A stretch of 64,000 nucleotides of DNA from Dendrophyllia cribrosa (lineage: Eukaryota > Cnidaria > Anthozoa > Scleractinia > Dendrophylliidae). The notes beneath the pieces are model-generated. The model did not search any database. It saw only the letters and a list, made by a program, of their open reading frames with translations, and had not been told where the DNA came from. The stretch covers positions 28,012,210 to 28,076,209 of the forward strand of contig JAJLRJ010000009.1 in assembly GCA_024195265.1 (NCBI GenBank), written 5' to 3'. Both the position numbers and the translations under genes were made by a program. Of the stretch, positions 10,974 to 23,600 are shown piece by piece (the first letter of the stretch is position 1; the number at the start of each line of letters is the position of its first letter).

Positions 10974-11504
10974 TGATAACAGAATTCAGTACTTGCTACA
11001 AAATGATGTTATGAGAAGCGTAAATAAAGGAGGCCTGACAGGCGGATAATTCATCTCTAAATTATGGTATATCTAGACGGAAAAAGAAGACGATTTTTGA
11101 CTTAGTTTCCTATTTGTTAGCAAGGTTTCTTGGGATGCCTATTTACTCTCCCCAGTCCTTTACTGGAAAACTTCAAAGATTCGTTGTTGAGTTATCCGTC
11201 CTAATAATTCGTCTCAGAAGAATTATTAGGATTATATTATGCTAGAGTCTAGTGTAAATTGGGCTAATAACAAACAACGGCCAATGTACAGAAATTGCCC
11301 TAGGTCTACTGCAAACAAAATTACAGTTAATGTTACTCTGCTGCCACAAATAGAACTCGTCACCTCAGAAGATTGGGCGAGCCGCATGTAACTTATACGA
11401 GGGAGTGGAGACAACCTTGTTCCCAGGGTCTTCTCCTTCCCATCCCCTGGAGCGAGAGAGAGACAGAGAGAGAGAGAGAGAGATTGATTGATTGATTGAC
11501 TTTT

Positions 11505-11592
<88 letters not shown>

Positions 11593-12429
11593 ATACATGC
11601 ATTATGCGTGCCTTGTACCTTGTACACAATTTAAGTTTGATGCGAGGATAACCATATTCATTTTATATTATGCTTACCTTGAGTGCAGAGTGCTCTTAAA
11701 TTTAATTAATGCAAAAAATGTCATTTCACGCTCTATTTCAATTCACCTACACACAGCCCAGATATTCGACGCCATCAACGACCCAACGGAAATAGCTAAT
11801 TTTCGGAATCTCCACCAGGAAAACGTGTAGGCCCTGGCGTTTGTTAATTAAAATCGAAGGGCGCGTTTAGTGCCTTTTTTCTGAACGAAATAGCTGCAAA
11901 AGGCCACGGCTAACTCTACGTTTGCGCGGGCAATTGAGTCGATTATCAAAGCCGTATTTTATGGAACAAGAGGCTACACTTGTAACCTATACTCATGCGC
12001 TACTATAGCGGCTATTGAGCATTCTTTAAAGCTTTCTCTTTCCATTTTGAATATTTTAAATGTGAGTTATTTATCCGATAACACGAAACTACGGTTTCAA
12101 AAACCAAGCACATGCCGAGTGCGGCAGCCATTTTTGTAGAATTTGTAGGTGACCCGACGACCTGGTTACTAAAATAGGCGTGGATAAATTTGCATGGAAA
12201 ATCGTGACACACACAAAAAAAAAACAAGAGGCGTAGCCTATACTCATGCGTATGAGACTCTAAGACGCGTTGATTGAAGCTACCAATTTTTTCTGTACTC
12301 GCTTTTAATATTTAATTTATCGATTCCCGATCAAATCCACACTCGTCTATTACTTTCCAAGCCGTGAATTATTTTTGTTACATTTGAAAAGACTACTTAA
12401 AAAAGCAATGAAGTCAGCAAAAATCGACA
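10974..12429. other. 5' flank of CLN3-like copy 1, no supported gene
   Basis: The region holds the presumed promoter side of the minus-strand gene and is shared with unit 3 (62846-63760) and in part with unit 2. It contains a short inverted pair at about 11199-11232 (CTAATAATTC/GAATTATTAG), the phrase CTCGTCACCTCAGAAGATT at about 11356 that recurs in all units, and the GA microsatellite. No exon can be assigned. Confidence 0.6.
11453..11591 (+). repeat. (GA)n microsatellite
   Basis: Nearly pure GA repeats are interrupted by a GATT run at about 11482-11500 and TTTTATTTGA. Unit 3 has only a short GA stretch at the same place (about 63312-63341), so the array expanded in unit 1. Serine/leucine and arginine/glutamate reading frames over it are artefacts. 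Confidence 0.95.
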
Positions 12430-12433
12430 TTAA

Positions 12434-14331
12434 AGTGCCTATGAAATGAATTTTTTTTCTTCGTTTTTCATTAGTTTATTATGTCCAAAGAACGAAAACA
12501 ATAATCATTTCCCGAGGAAAAGAAAGAAAATCGGTTTTTTAGCCCCTCGAAGATGCGTCACTTCGGTTGAAAAGTGGCTCCAATTTTTGGAGAGCCTGGG
12601 GGCGAGTGAGCGTGCGTGATGACGTAAATTACGTAAATAGTATGACACATTGGTTTGTTTACGCTATAATTCCCTTGGAATCCTTTAGCGTGATGGTCAT
12701 TTTGCCAACGTTTTTGGCTGTACAAATGTCAGACAGCGCCTAATTTGTTTCTTTACAGTCCTCCGAAGGTGAAGAGGATCAGTTTCGGATCACTCTTGAT
12801 CAACTGAAATGATCGTGTCTGGATCGTGTCCACTGTAGTTTTGCCGTAGCGAGACGAACCGACTGTGCCGCTTGAGCGAAGGAAGTGAACATGAAGAAGA
12901 CGGACTTTGATCATTTAGATTATTGAACGTGAAAGGTATACATTTCAGTAGCACAGCGTCTCAGTGGTTCGCCAGTTGAGTTGTAAGCTTATTGAACGCA
13001 GAGGCGTTTTTGCTATTTCTTTTTAGTGGCTCGTTGACTAGCGTTTATCGAACGCGAACGATATATTTGTAGTACAAACAATCATGATATTAGCGCATTA
13101 GCGACTCGGCCGGTCTTCTCTGAAGTTCGTTGATCGCGCGTGGAGGTTATGAACTTATTTTATCGGCTTGGCAATTCGCTCGTCTACTTAAAGTTCTTTT
13201 TTCAATGCGAAGGATATGTCTTGGCGGCTTGCTAGTTGAAAGTTTCTAAATTATACTGATATGTTATGCATATCCGAGGTGGTGTTTTTCAGGCGGCTTG
13301 CTGAATTGAATGTGAATGGTGTATTTTTAGCGGCAAGGTGCCTTGATAGCGTATTTTTTTATTTATTTATTCAAAATGTTTGGACTCAAGGACATACGTA
13401 ATAATTATGCTTCTTAGCTCAGTGTCTTGCCAGCGATTGATCGTTTCTGGAAATTTTAACCACTTGGCGGCTTGCAAGTGAGTTCAAAGTATCGTGTTTA
13501 CATTTATGTCTGATTTATATTTCATTGTATAAAAATTGATCTGATCGAACACGCAATGATTCAGCGATGTATTTTGTTTCGAATAGCATTTGTACGTGTA
13601 GATTTTTGATAGATGTTCCGTAGAATAGACGCCTTCCAGTGAACACTTGCGTCGCTGCACTTTGAATTTTATAATTCGGAATACCGTATAAACATTTATA
13701 TTACTCGCCAGTCAGTGCCGATCGAGTCAGTATATTTTTGTAGGCCTCACTGACTTCGACGGCTCTCCAGTCGAGCCGAGGCTTGAAGGAACTTCCAAAC
13801 AGGATATGGATTGGAAAAATTATGCTTGATTAAACGGCCTCACCGGCCGGAATGTTATTTTCTTTTGCAAAATAATATTAATCTTAACAATAAGCGCTTT
13901 CATTGAAAACAACATCGCTTGACGTACCCTTTCCGATGTCGACGAACAAATTTCGTGTATTTCGCCGGCCTATTTTCCTCTGGAGCAAAATAAAGCTTTG
14001 TTACACCCTCTGTTATCGAATAATTCTAATATCTCGTAAGTTTGAGGCCGCTCGCCACATAATATTGGTCCACCTCTAGCGACGTCTCTTGTCAGCTCTC
14101 TTGTTCTCTATATTCCCGCAGCAGTTTGTACAACTATTTACGTCACAGTGTAATATGACACTGGTTTTGGCCGCGCACAAATTGGAGCCACTTTTTAGCG
14201 CCAACAACCTAACTTTGAGACCATAAAAAAAGCATTTCGCATCGTCCCTAACACTTTAAACCTTTTATTCCAAGGTCTAAAAAGGTGAAACTTTCGATAC
14301 ATCAAAAAATAAATTTCATTTCATAGGCACT
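12434..14331. mobile_element. 1.9-kb TTAA-target DNA element without transposase
   Basis: TTAA stands at 12430-12433 and 14332-14335. The paralogous site in unit 2 (about 26260-26266) has a single TTAA and no insert. Terminal inverted repeats begin AGTGCCTATGAAATGAA, followed further in by a second inverted pair (AGTGGCTCCAATTT at about 12575 and its complement near 14185) and partly matching GACGTAAAT segments. No reading frame of useful length exists. The interior (about 12950-13500) repeats variants of GCGGCTTGCTAGTTGA. A TTAA target is typical of piggyBac and Kolobok superfamilies; the terminal bases do not decide between them. Confidence 0.88.
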
Positions 14332-14633
14332 TTAAGATGACACGCATTCCACAGTCCATAATCCACAGAAGTCCAGTCTTGAAGTCCAAATTTTTTTCAA
14401 ATCCGATGGGCTGTAGTAACGATGTCGTTTACTGTGTTTCTATTGTTCTTTCTTTAAAAAGGTCTTGAAATTACTCACCACAGGCAGCGAGGACTGCTCC
14501 GACACAAGCATTGTAAAGAATCGGCAGTAAAAAAGGGGAATAAATTGACAATATGCTTACCAGCGCGAAAGATCGATGTTTGGCAGTTTTGCCTCGGAAG
14601 AACTCTGATTAAAAGTAGCTCTTAGTTTTTCAG

Positions 14634-14826
14634 AATCGCGACAAATTCGGCCTCAAGTTGTATGCTGTGTATAAAAGCAACGTTCACCTCGATGGGAGAA
14701 ATACAGGACTGACTTATACACCAAATGGAACTCGTCACCTCAGAAGATTGGGCGAACCGCCTGTAACTTTAATAGGTGGTGACCAGGTTGGACCATGCAC
14801 CTCGGACGCCTTATTGAGACTTATAT
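14634..14826 (+). CDS. Possible orphan exon or exon relic, copy 1
   Basis: A polypyrimidine tract and TTTTTCAG precede an open stretch that reads NRDKFGLKLYAVYKSNVHLD... and LRRLGEPPVTLIGGDQVG. The same frame is open in unit 2 (26564-26785), where it continues further, whereas here it ends after ...SDALLRLI. I do not recognise the product. Part of it, the LRRLGEP coding phrase, is also found upstream of each CLN3-like gene. It may be a decayed exon of a duplicated host gene or part of a repeat. Confidence 0.22.
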
Positions 14827-17395
14827 AACGGAGTGACTGGTTAGCTTGCAGTTGAGGTTGAGGCGGCATTTGAAAACGTCGGGCTGACATAAATTAAATT
14901 TACGCCATCGCCGTGGAATTGGGCAAAATCCTTCAGTTCTGCCGTGCTGTTCACTCCGAAAGGTCTCAGATTTTTCCCACATGTAAATAATTTATTTGTC
15001 TCGATTTCTGGAATCATACGCCTCAGATTTAAACGAATACATAGGGCTTGTTTAATAAAAAGTGAACACTGGGCAGCGAAGGGAGAAATATAAGCGAGGT
15101 AGGAATCCCAATTAATTTCACTTCTTTCGGTTGTTTGCCTTTTATGAACTTTTATTTCGTGAAGTTGAAGGAACAAAACAGCCTCGGGTGCAAAAATTCA
15201 CCGCCGATAGATGTATAAAACAATGCACGTGTCTTGCGAGTTTGCTTGCGCTAGAGAATGATTTTCGGGCGACAATAACCTTAAAGCGGATAAAGCGATC
15301 ACTTTTTCATATTTTCTTTTCTATGTTTCGGATACAGAGAAATAAAAATTGGATATATTTTCATGTGTCTGATTGCGAAATGCTTAAGTAACGGACCATT
15401 TAATTTTTGTGGGGGGCGGGTCTGGGCAATTACCAAAAACAAATTCCTGCACAAAAGTTCAAAATTTTTACCTTGAGTCCTGACTGAGTGCGCTAAAACG
15501 ATTTTACCCTCTGTAGGATGTACGTTCACTTTACGAAATAAACGGAAAACTACTTCACGTGCAAAGTTCACTTGTTTCAACCGAGCGTTGCTCTCTTGCT
15601 TGAAATGATGACTGCTTTATTGATTTACATATGAAATTATTTAATATTTATTGAAATAATTTCAAACAACGCCCTATTTCAATTCATTTACTGAACAGCA
15701 TTTCTGCGGTAAACAATGGGTGAATAGCGAAGCGCACAATTACTTTTTATAGAACTAAAACTCAGACAAACAAACCAAAAGTGACTCTCAGGGGATTCCT
15801 AATAACGAATTTCTATTGTCAGAAATGCAAGAATAAACTAGAATAAATTATAAACTCAGACAAACATGAGTACTGACGTCATTTGTGCGCTTTGCTATTG
15901 TTGTTCCGTTCGGTGATTTTCAAAGAAATCTCCGTTGCGGTCCAATATTGTCAAGACCGCCATAAAAATAGGCAACTTCTAGAACGTCGTACCTGCGATG
16001 AGTCGCGATTTGAAAGGCCGCAAGAAATAAAGTTATCCGTAAAACATCTTAAAACAGTTTCCACTCTTCTAAGCAAACGAATAAATCGGTCATATGTAAA
16101 TTGAAATGGATGATCTCACCAGTCAGATCTGAAAATTCAATGATAAAAACCAACTGCTACTACTCGTGAAAGCTTAGAAGGGTTCGTGTTTTCTTTCAAC
16201 CTCACTAGGACACCAAACATTTTCAGATGCCACACAGCTCTTAACAACCTCTAATTTCATTGGACCCGGGTAACACGCAGCTCATTTTATATAAGCTTAG
16301 ACATACACGCAGGGAAGCGAGTCGATTGCCAAAGCTGCATGCAATAGCGATGGAATGACGGCTCGTTTCTTGGTCAGGTTTGAAATTAAGAACGGAAAAT
16401 TGACGCTTTCAATTTTACCTGGCGCGTTTTGAAGTGAATTAGGGCTAGTACCAGATAGATCAATACGCGAGTCAACACTACTTCACGCGCAAAGTTCACT
16501 TGTTTCAACCGAGCGTTGATCCAGTGTTATGGAGGTCGATCTCTTATAGAGGCAAAACGGGTTCATTGTGTTTTTTTTTTAGGTTACGACAAGACGGTTA
16601 TATTTCCTCGTTTATTTGGATGAAAAATTAAAAATAAAGTATTGAAGTTCAACAGACTTACCTTTCGGCAGATGTTTGGTATCTTTCGAGCTGTCAACTG
16701 ATTTTACTTCGCGTGATTCACTTGTTTAAGGCAGCCAAGCGATAATAATTGTTTAAGCCAAACTATATAAGTGCTTAAATTAAACCACGCTCTATTTCCT
16801 TGGCACAAAAGATTTCCATTCCGATCGCAGATAATTACTCATCTGTTCTCACGTTGTTGCTCCTTGATCTCATTTGACATATACCGATGAAAAAAAAAAA
16901 CAAGTTAATGACATTCTTGTTTTCGATCGTTAATTCACAAACGGTGAAAATCTTCAAAGTGAAACCCATTTGGCTGAAGGACATATACTCAAACAAAAGG
17001 GGATGGAAACAAAGATGGCTATATTCGGGTCATTTCGTCTGAACAGTGATTTGCTAAGAATCTCCATCAGTGAGTCGAGCCTGTGTGACAGTGAGGTTCA
17101 AATTATGGAGCTGACTGCGAAAGAACATGAACATCGTAATCATTCAAATGAAAGTTATCGAGTTGTACTTTCCAGTTGTGTTATTTTGTTATTTATGTTG
17201 TACCTGCAAGGGGGTCTAACTTTTGAGGTGCATGAAATAGTAAAGTGGCGTGCATGCACCATTCAAACTTGTTGGGCAGTACTTACCAGTGATCATGTTT
17301 ATTAGGACGCACAGATGGTTCTAGAAATTTTCTAGTCTGTAAAAGAAATCCATGCTTACGACTTTGACCATTCAAACTGAAACCACTAAACTTTA

Positions 17396-17577
17396 AGGCT
17401 GGTTTTCACAAGCGCATAAGCATAAGCACAAGCCAACATACGCAGACTCAGTAACGTGTTATTCATTAGTTCCAATTGTTTGAACAAAACAGAACAATAG
17501 GCACTAATGATCAACATGTTACTGAGTCTGCGTATGTTGGCTTGTGCTTATGCTTATGCACTAGTGAAAACCAGCCT
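17396..17577. mobile_element. Palindromic MITE with TTA or TTAA target, copy 2
   Basis: This is the same element as at 170-351, differing at only a handful of positions. It is absent from the paralogous site in unit 2 (about 29308-29320, which keeps one TTAA). Here the flanks are compatible with a TTAA duplication (17393-17396 and 17577-17580), so the exact target length is uncertain between copies. Confidence 0.85.
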
Positions 17578-18956
17578 TAATGCAAGGTGGTTCGAACTAT
17601 CGAGCATGCAAATTTTAATTTGCAGGCATCTTAAGTGTGGCCATAATGGTGCTTTTTTAATGCTTTACAAGTTTGTTTTAATTTTAGTCTGTTTATTAAA
17701 TCCTAAAGATCACCTAGAGCGGACATGCAAGCACAGAGAACTAATAAATATACATGTATGCTCTTTGGATTAAAAATAGAATTTTAATTCTTATTGACAA
17801 GAACATCAGACGCTATCGAGACGCTAAGATTTGAATAATCCAAACGAGTTAAATGCCTGTGGACCTCTTTAGCGGTTTTGTAAATAGATTATAAATATTT
17901 AATAGATGCACTGACTTTCAGTAAAATTCCAGAAGAAGTTTGGAAAATGTCCACACGTTTATTCCAGCTGTCTACCCAACTTGTCATAATAACTGAGACC
18001 CTCGTATCGAATGAGCATGCGAATACAGCCGCATCGCTCGCAGGTCCTTGCTACCATAGCCATCAAGCAAAAGCTATGTTACCTGAGATGAACTGCATGA
18101 TCAACTATCCGTTCTATTCTGGAACTTCTCGATCCGATCGAGAAGGCCCAGAACAACCTCGTCTCCAGGGCGTATTCCGCTTTTTTAAATTCAAAATGGC
18201 GGGTCGGGCGGAGAAGACCCTGGTTGAGGCTGACTCCAAGAATCTTGGAGTATTTTGACACTTGACAGGTGATGAGAATCTACGTCATTCTTGTACAGCG
18301 GCTAAAACAGCTCCCTCTTGCCCAAACAAACACTGAACCTTGATTCCTGCTTCTCAGCTAAGACAACTAGCAATCCTCAAGGGGCCTGTGAATTGTAAGC
18401 AAAAAGTCTATCAACCAAGTGCCGCCCCACGTTGCTTCTTTTAAAATGGAGTTACAGATGAAAAAAAACAAACGTCCTGCCTGCCAAGCCTTGCTTCACT
18501 AGCCGGTTCTATTAATATCACAATGGAGAAGCACGCCTCACTGCTCTATCGAAGTCATGCCACCTCTATGTTTGGCCCTAATCACCAACAAACGTTGCGT
18601 CTTTCTTTTCACCTTCGGTATCGCCCGCACTCTTTCATTCTACACAGGATACTGCTACAAGTCTCTGTGGACCATATTTATCTTAAATTCACGAAACTGT
18701 ATTCGTCCATTTACAAGGGAAAGCAGTAAAAGTTTCAAACAAATCATTACGAACACTGAAGAGAGTGTAATGCCTCTCCTGGTAATCGCGTTCGAAGAAC
18801 GCAATCCTAATTTCGTATTGGTTGCCCTGTGCCTTAAATGCAGAAAAAAATGAGATTTTTTGGTGTCCGGTCTTCCAAATGGGCGCCCCTATTGCTTTTT
18901 TCAGGGGCTCATTTCCGCCGGATCGTAAGCGATAAAACTGGGATCCTTCAAACGAT

Positions 18957-19388
18957 GAAATTTTGTTTTCTTGAACTTTGTTTTTTGGCACTCTTGGGAG
19001 TTAAAGGGTTTATAGTTATTAATAAATCAATAGACTGCAGTCCTTATGACTCTGTCTTTAAAGCCCAGGTGCATGATAGTTGTTGATAGTCCAAACGCGT
19101 TTGACCACCAACTATAATGCACTATCATCAACTATCACGCGCTATCATTCACTTTGAACATGTTTAAAATTTTCATGACAGTTGATGATTGTTTTGATCG
19201 TGTGACTACGCGCATGATAGTCAATCAGAGCGCGCCGACAATGCTATCCACTGTTTCAGTATATACTAACATACGCTATCACCCACCGTTTGACAGGTAG
19301 GATAATACTCAACGATAACAGATGATAGTTTAGGATCAAAACTCTCACCCCAGCTATATATCAACGACTGTCATGCGCTGTTTGATCA
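18957..19388. repeat. Junction of units 1 and 2, palindrome-rich
   Basis: The unit 1 sequence ends near CCTTCAAACGAT. From here the sequence matches 57065-57270 and 58879-59612 in unit 3. It is full of TGATAGTTGATGATAG-like inverted motifs, the remains of a foldback element (about 19070-19220), followed by the AATCAGAGCGCGCC block. No gene is present. Confidence 0.7.
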
Positions 19389-19547
19389 GGCCCCGGATGT
19401 TGAAAAGGTGGATAGCGCTATCCACCGGATAAATCACTATCCAGTGGATAAGCATTAACAATTAAACCAATCGATCAGTCGGCGTTATCCACTGGATGGT
19501 GATTTATCCGGTGGATAGCGCTATTCACCTTTTGAACAACCGGGGCC
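19389..19547. mobile_element. Intact palindromic MITE (GGCCCCGG ends)
   Basis: This 159-bp near-perfect palindrome has GGCCCC at the left and GGGGCC at the right, GGTGGATAGCGCTATCCACC inside and the pair ATAAATCACTATCCAGTGG and its complement. The same element is split at 3952-7528 and has a duplicated core at 59613-59859. Confidence 0.85.
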
Positions 19548-19549
19548 AG

Positions 19550-19776
19550 GGGCCCGTCTCTCGAAACTCCCGGTAACTTTTCGGGCCCGAAGCCAAGTAT
19601 TGAAATCAAAATCTAAAGAATAAAAGCGCGGGTCCTAGCGAACAAACCAGTCCATTTTGTTTTGCTAACTGATAGTTTTATCGTATTATCTGCAAAACTT
19701 TTGAAACCTTGATCTTCAATGAAAATAAAACAGCTTTCCGGGCCCGGTAATTACCGGGTCTTTCGAGAAACGGCCC
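19550..19776. mobile_element. MITE private to unit 2, CCAG target
   Basis: The inverted termini are GGGCCCGTCTCTCGAAA and TTTCGAGAAACGGCCC, and CCAG stands on both sides (19546-19549 and 19777-19780). Units 1 and 3 have a single CCAG and no insert. It contains paired CCCGGTAA/TTACCGGG motifs and no coding capacity. Confidence 0.8.
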
Positions 19777-20264
19777 CCAGCGCTTTACTCCTACTATTGA
19801 ACTTATGTTGAATAGGAGCTTTTTTCAATAATTACGACATTAACAAAAATAGGGATCAGACTAGAAGTAGCCTCGCAGATTAACTGTTTAACCACCTCTT
19901 TTTTTACAAAACTGCATAATTTTTACAGCAAATAAAACGTAACTGAAATCAAATTTCATAATAATGACAATAACAAGAAAACTCCCATGAATTAAGAAAA
20001 AGCAAGGATCCAGCATCTCTGCTTCCCAACACATAATATATGTCCGCAATAAGGTAACTGACGTAACTTGAAAGGTGTCATATTTTAATTACACTTCTAC
20101 CTCCAGGCCCCACAACGGTCACTCCCGACAAAACGTAAACACGATCGACTGCATGGACCCAGAATTATTACATAAGGACCTTAGGTGCATTAAGTTGAGG
20201 GTACACTACAAAATGTACCATGATTTCAGGGTTGAGTTTTCGTGACACCTCTTTCGCCGAAGCA

Positions 20265-20550
20265 ATTGTCCCTTTCGTAAACGGTCGCTGCCATTTTAGC
20301 GACACTTAGAAAAATTTTCACCAATTTTACAATTATTTTTTTCTATCGGAAAAAGAAAAATGCAATTTATAACCTAGAATCGAACCTGGAACCTCTGCAT
20401 GCTAACATCTCTCCTTTACCACTAGACCACTGGGTTGATCCGGCAAACCCAAGAAAATTTTAATTATAAAAGGTGCTTTTCTTAATATATATCAATAACG
20501 GGTCACCCTAACCCTAAATCTTAACTAACCGTGAATCTAGCTTAGATCTA
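20265..20550 (-). repeat. SINE-like repeat with tRNA-Ala-like head
   Basis: On the minus strand this stretch matches 49097-49441. It contains a tRNA-like segment (20371-20440) with an A-box-like TGGTCTAGTGG, an anticodon-arm phrase TTAGCATGC as in tRNA-Ala(AGC) and a B box GGTTCGATTC. It also contains two TTAGGG units in CACGG...GATTTAGGGTTAGGG. The tRNA part is too degenerate in the acceptor stem to be a working gene. The repeat replaced the 3' flank that the other CLN3 copies share (8008-8236 in unit 1). Confidence 0.65.
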
Positions 20551-20686
20551 ATAATCGCTTTACCTAGGCCCAATTTTATCTAATAATGATAGCCTACTTT
20601 CGTCCCAATCCAGGCATAAACTAGAGAGAAATAGCATCGACCATTACAAAAGGCTTGGTTACTAATGAATGCTAATGATTTGTCTT

Positions 20687-23600
20687 TTATAACACGCAAG
20701 CCGTAGATGGATCCCATGCAGTCGATGACCTTGTAGAACAAGCAAGCTCAGAAAAGTTCAGCAGACAGTGTTCTCGCAATGCAGATTCTGTCTGTAAACC
20801 GATCAGTGCAACAACTATATTTCCACTCCACAGCGAACCGGTCAACATTGCGCGACAAAACCTTTTCTCTGCCACACCGAGGCCTTCACCTGCAAGTAGG
20901 AAATTGTTAGGGAATATCACCCCAGCCAAGAAGCTGTTGACCATAACAATTATAACAGCCATATAAAAATGCAAAAGAAACCGAAACCAAGAGACCAACA
21001 CCATAAGGACCAGGATAAACACATTAAACAAAACAAGAATCCACGTTCTTCTGACAACAAACTTATCCCCCAAACCACACAAAGAAAGGTACCCGATATA
21101 AGGCCTTCCAAGAAGTTCTCCCACTCCAGACGCTAGCACGTACAACAAATATTGATTTCTTGGGATGACAGGAGCGTCAGTAAACGCTATGGTTGTCGCC
21201 ACGCCACTTATAATTAATTGCTTGCAAAAAATGCTTTCAAAGAGTCCAGTGAAGAGTGGTAGTGTCTGCCATGCCAGAGACAACATGTCAGTATATGAGA
21301 GTTTGGGTGGCTCAGGAATGTCAGCGGAATCGGAATCAATCGGGCTGTAAGGGATTTCTTTGAAAGACGTCGGGTTAGAATTTGGTCGACCAGTTTTGTT
21401 GCTTGGTTCTTCAATTGCGATGTAGGAGATCGGAAATAAGATCCACAACGATGTGACCAGAAGAAGTGACACTTCTGGTGACAAACAAGCCAACATGGTC
21501 AGACCTATGAAAAAATTGGGACAAGAAATTAAAATGGAAATTAATGATATCGAAATAAAGGAAATTCTAACTGAATTGTTAAATGAAAGCTTTTCGAAAG
21601 CTGACCGAAAGCTACCCATGGCGCACGGTTAGACTATCAACCAATCAGAGCACGCGCTTTTCTTGAGGTATAATTAGACTGGCGATTTTTTGTGCAATTT
21701 TTGTCGCACTTTTCGGTGCAATTTTTGTCGCGCGCAAGTTGCATCTGCAAATGGCGTGTGTTAACTAGCGGCGATTTCAGTGCGATTTGGGAACGATTTG
21801 TCGCGCGATGTTGCGGAGGTTTCGAACATGTTCGAAACCCGATGCAACTTGAAGGTGATATTTTGGAAATCACAGCAAATCAAAGCAAGTGTCGTATCCG
21901 AATCGCACAGGAAATCGCCGCTAGTTTACACTTGCGACAAAAATCGCATCAAAAATCGCATGTGTAAACGGGCCTTTATAACTGCAAGTATAGTTTCTTT
22001 ATTTATTTGACCCCAGGATTGGAAGTCAATTTTGCTTAAGTTTTACATTTTCTTGGTGGGTAAAATTGTCGATCCTTTGGCTCTGTTACCGTGAATTCCT
22101 TTAAGAATTTAAAATAATTGTAACGGTCCTTCTTTGATTCATATGTCCATCAAACTCAACTTTGACCGGGGTTAGTTTCTAGAGAAACTGTGGTGCTGCG
22201 TCGGTGGGGGTGAAGTACAAGAGTTTGGTTTTATCGACTGAGTCGATAAGGTAAATTAGCCACCGTAAAAAGATTCGAGAAAGCTGACGTTTCGAGCGCT
22301 AGCCTATCGTCGGAGCGAATCAAGGGATTGTGGGTAGTGTGTGGTTTAATATAGTAGGTGAAGCTACGCTATTGGTGGAAATTTGGTGACGTGAAAAACA
22401 AATGTAAATTAGTTGAATGAAAAGCGTTCGTTGATTCCGTGGGGTTTGAGAGTGCCGATTTAAAAGATGATTTTTTGTTCTAAGTTTTTACGGCTTTCTG
22501 TGTTACCCTGGTGTAGGGAAAGGCCACAGATTGTCATGTGTTGTTTAGAATGGTTAGTAAGATTGAAATGACGCGCGACTGGTTTGGCTGCGTCTTTGTC
22601 TTTTTTTTTAACGTCTCGGAGATGTTCACGAAAACGGTCACCCAATCTCCTCCCTGTTTCGCCAATGTATATCTTTTTGCAAAAAGTACATGTTATGCAG
22701 TAGATAACATTTACGGAGGTGCATGTGAAACGATCAGTGATTTTAATAGATCGTTTGGGTCCCGTTATTTTGTCCGCGTTATGAATGAAAGGACAAGTGT
22801 TGCATCGTGTGCGTGCGCATTTAAAAGTTCCCGGTTCATCGTCAGATTTCAGTGTGCTCGTCACTAGAAAGTTGCCTATGTTTTTGTCACGTTTGAATGA
22901 AATTAGTGGGGGTTGTGAAAAAATTCTGCCAGTTTCGGGGTCGTTTTGGAGTAATTTGAAATTTTTTAAAATGATGCTTTTGACTGTGTGATTGTGTGGG
23001 TGGAAAGTGAGGGTAAATGGAATTCTCTCGTTCTCTTCCTTCTGTGGCGTTTGTAATGCGATTGTCTGTCGATTTGTTGTGCACGTTGTTGGCCCGTATT
23101 AACAACAGAGTCAGGGTACCCACGTTTTTTGAAAAACTGACACATTTCTTCTGATTTGTTGGAAAAATCGGAGTCATCACTACAAAGCCGTCGAAGTCTG
23201 AGAAATTGAGAATACGGAATGGCGTTTTTAACGTGTGGTGTAATACTTTTCATCCGGTTCTAAAATATACCTGGGAGATTTCGGAAACCTCTGTCGCTTT
23301 TCTTGACATCAATATTTCAATCAACGGCAACAGTTTATCCACAAGCATGCACTACAAACCTACAGATTCCCACAGTTATCTGTTACATTCATCCTCACAT
23401 CCATCACACGTTAAAAACGCCATTCCGTATTCTCAATTTCTCAGACTTCACCAAATTTCCACCAATAGCGTAGCTTCACTTACTATATTAAACCACACAC
23501 TACCCACAATCCCTTGATTCGCTCCGACGAAGGGCTAACGCTCGAAACGTCAGCTTTCTCGAATCTTTTTACGGTGGCTAATTCAGTTACCTTATCGACT

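Larger units (their letters stand above)
14336..18956. other. Right part of duplicated unit 1, no established gene
   Basis: This is collinear with 26267-30727, with few substitutions and small indels. It is AT-rich. Several reading frames of 60-110 codons exist, but none is recognisable, and the paralogues differ by frameshifting indels (for example near 17070-17090 and 18430), which argues against coding. One possible exon is listed separately. Around 18150-18235 a short inverted repeat (AACCTCGTCTCCAGGG and CCCTGGTTGAGGCTGA) marks another small MITE-like repeat. Confidence 0.55.

Noticed and set aside
11232..11830. Ser/Leu- and Arg/Glu-repeat frames.
   Set aside because: Translations of the GA microsatellite, which is short in unit 3.
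14841..15580. Minus-strand frames of 93-111 codons conserved between units 1 and 2.
   Set aside because: The units are so similar that conservation is uninformative; no domain, start context or splice support is seen.
20371..20440. A functional tRNA-Ala gene.
   Set aside because: The anticodon arm and B box are recognisable but the acceptor stem does not pair, and the segment is embedded in a dispersed repeat.
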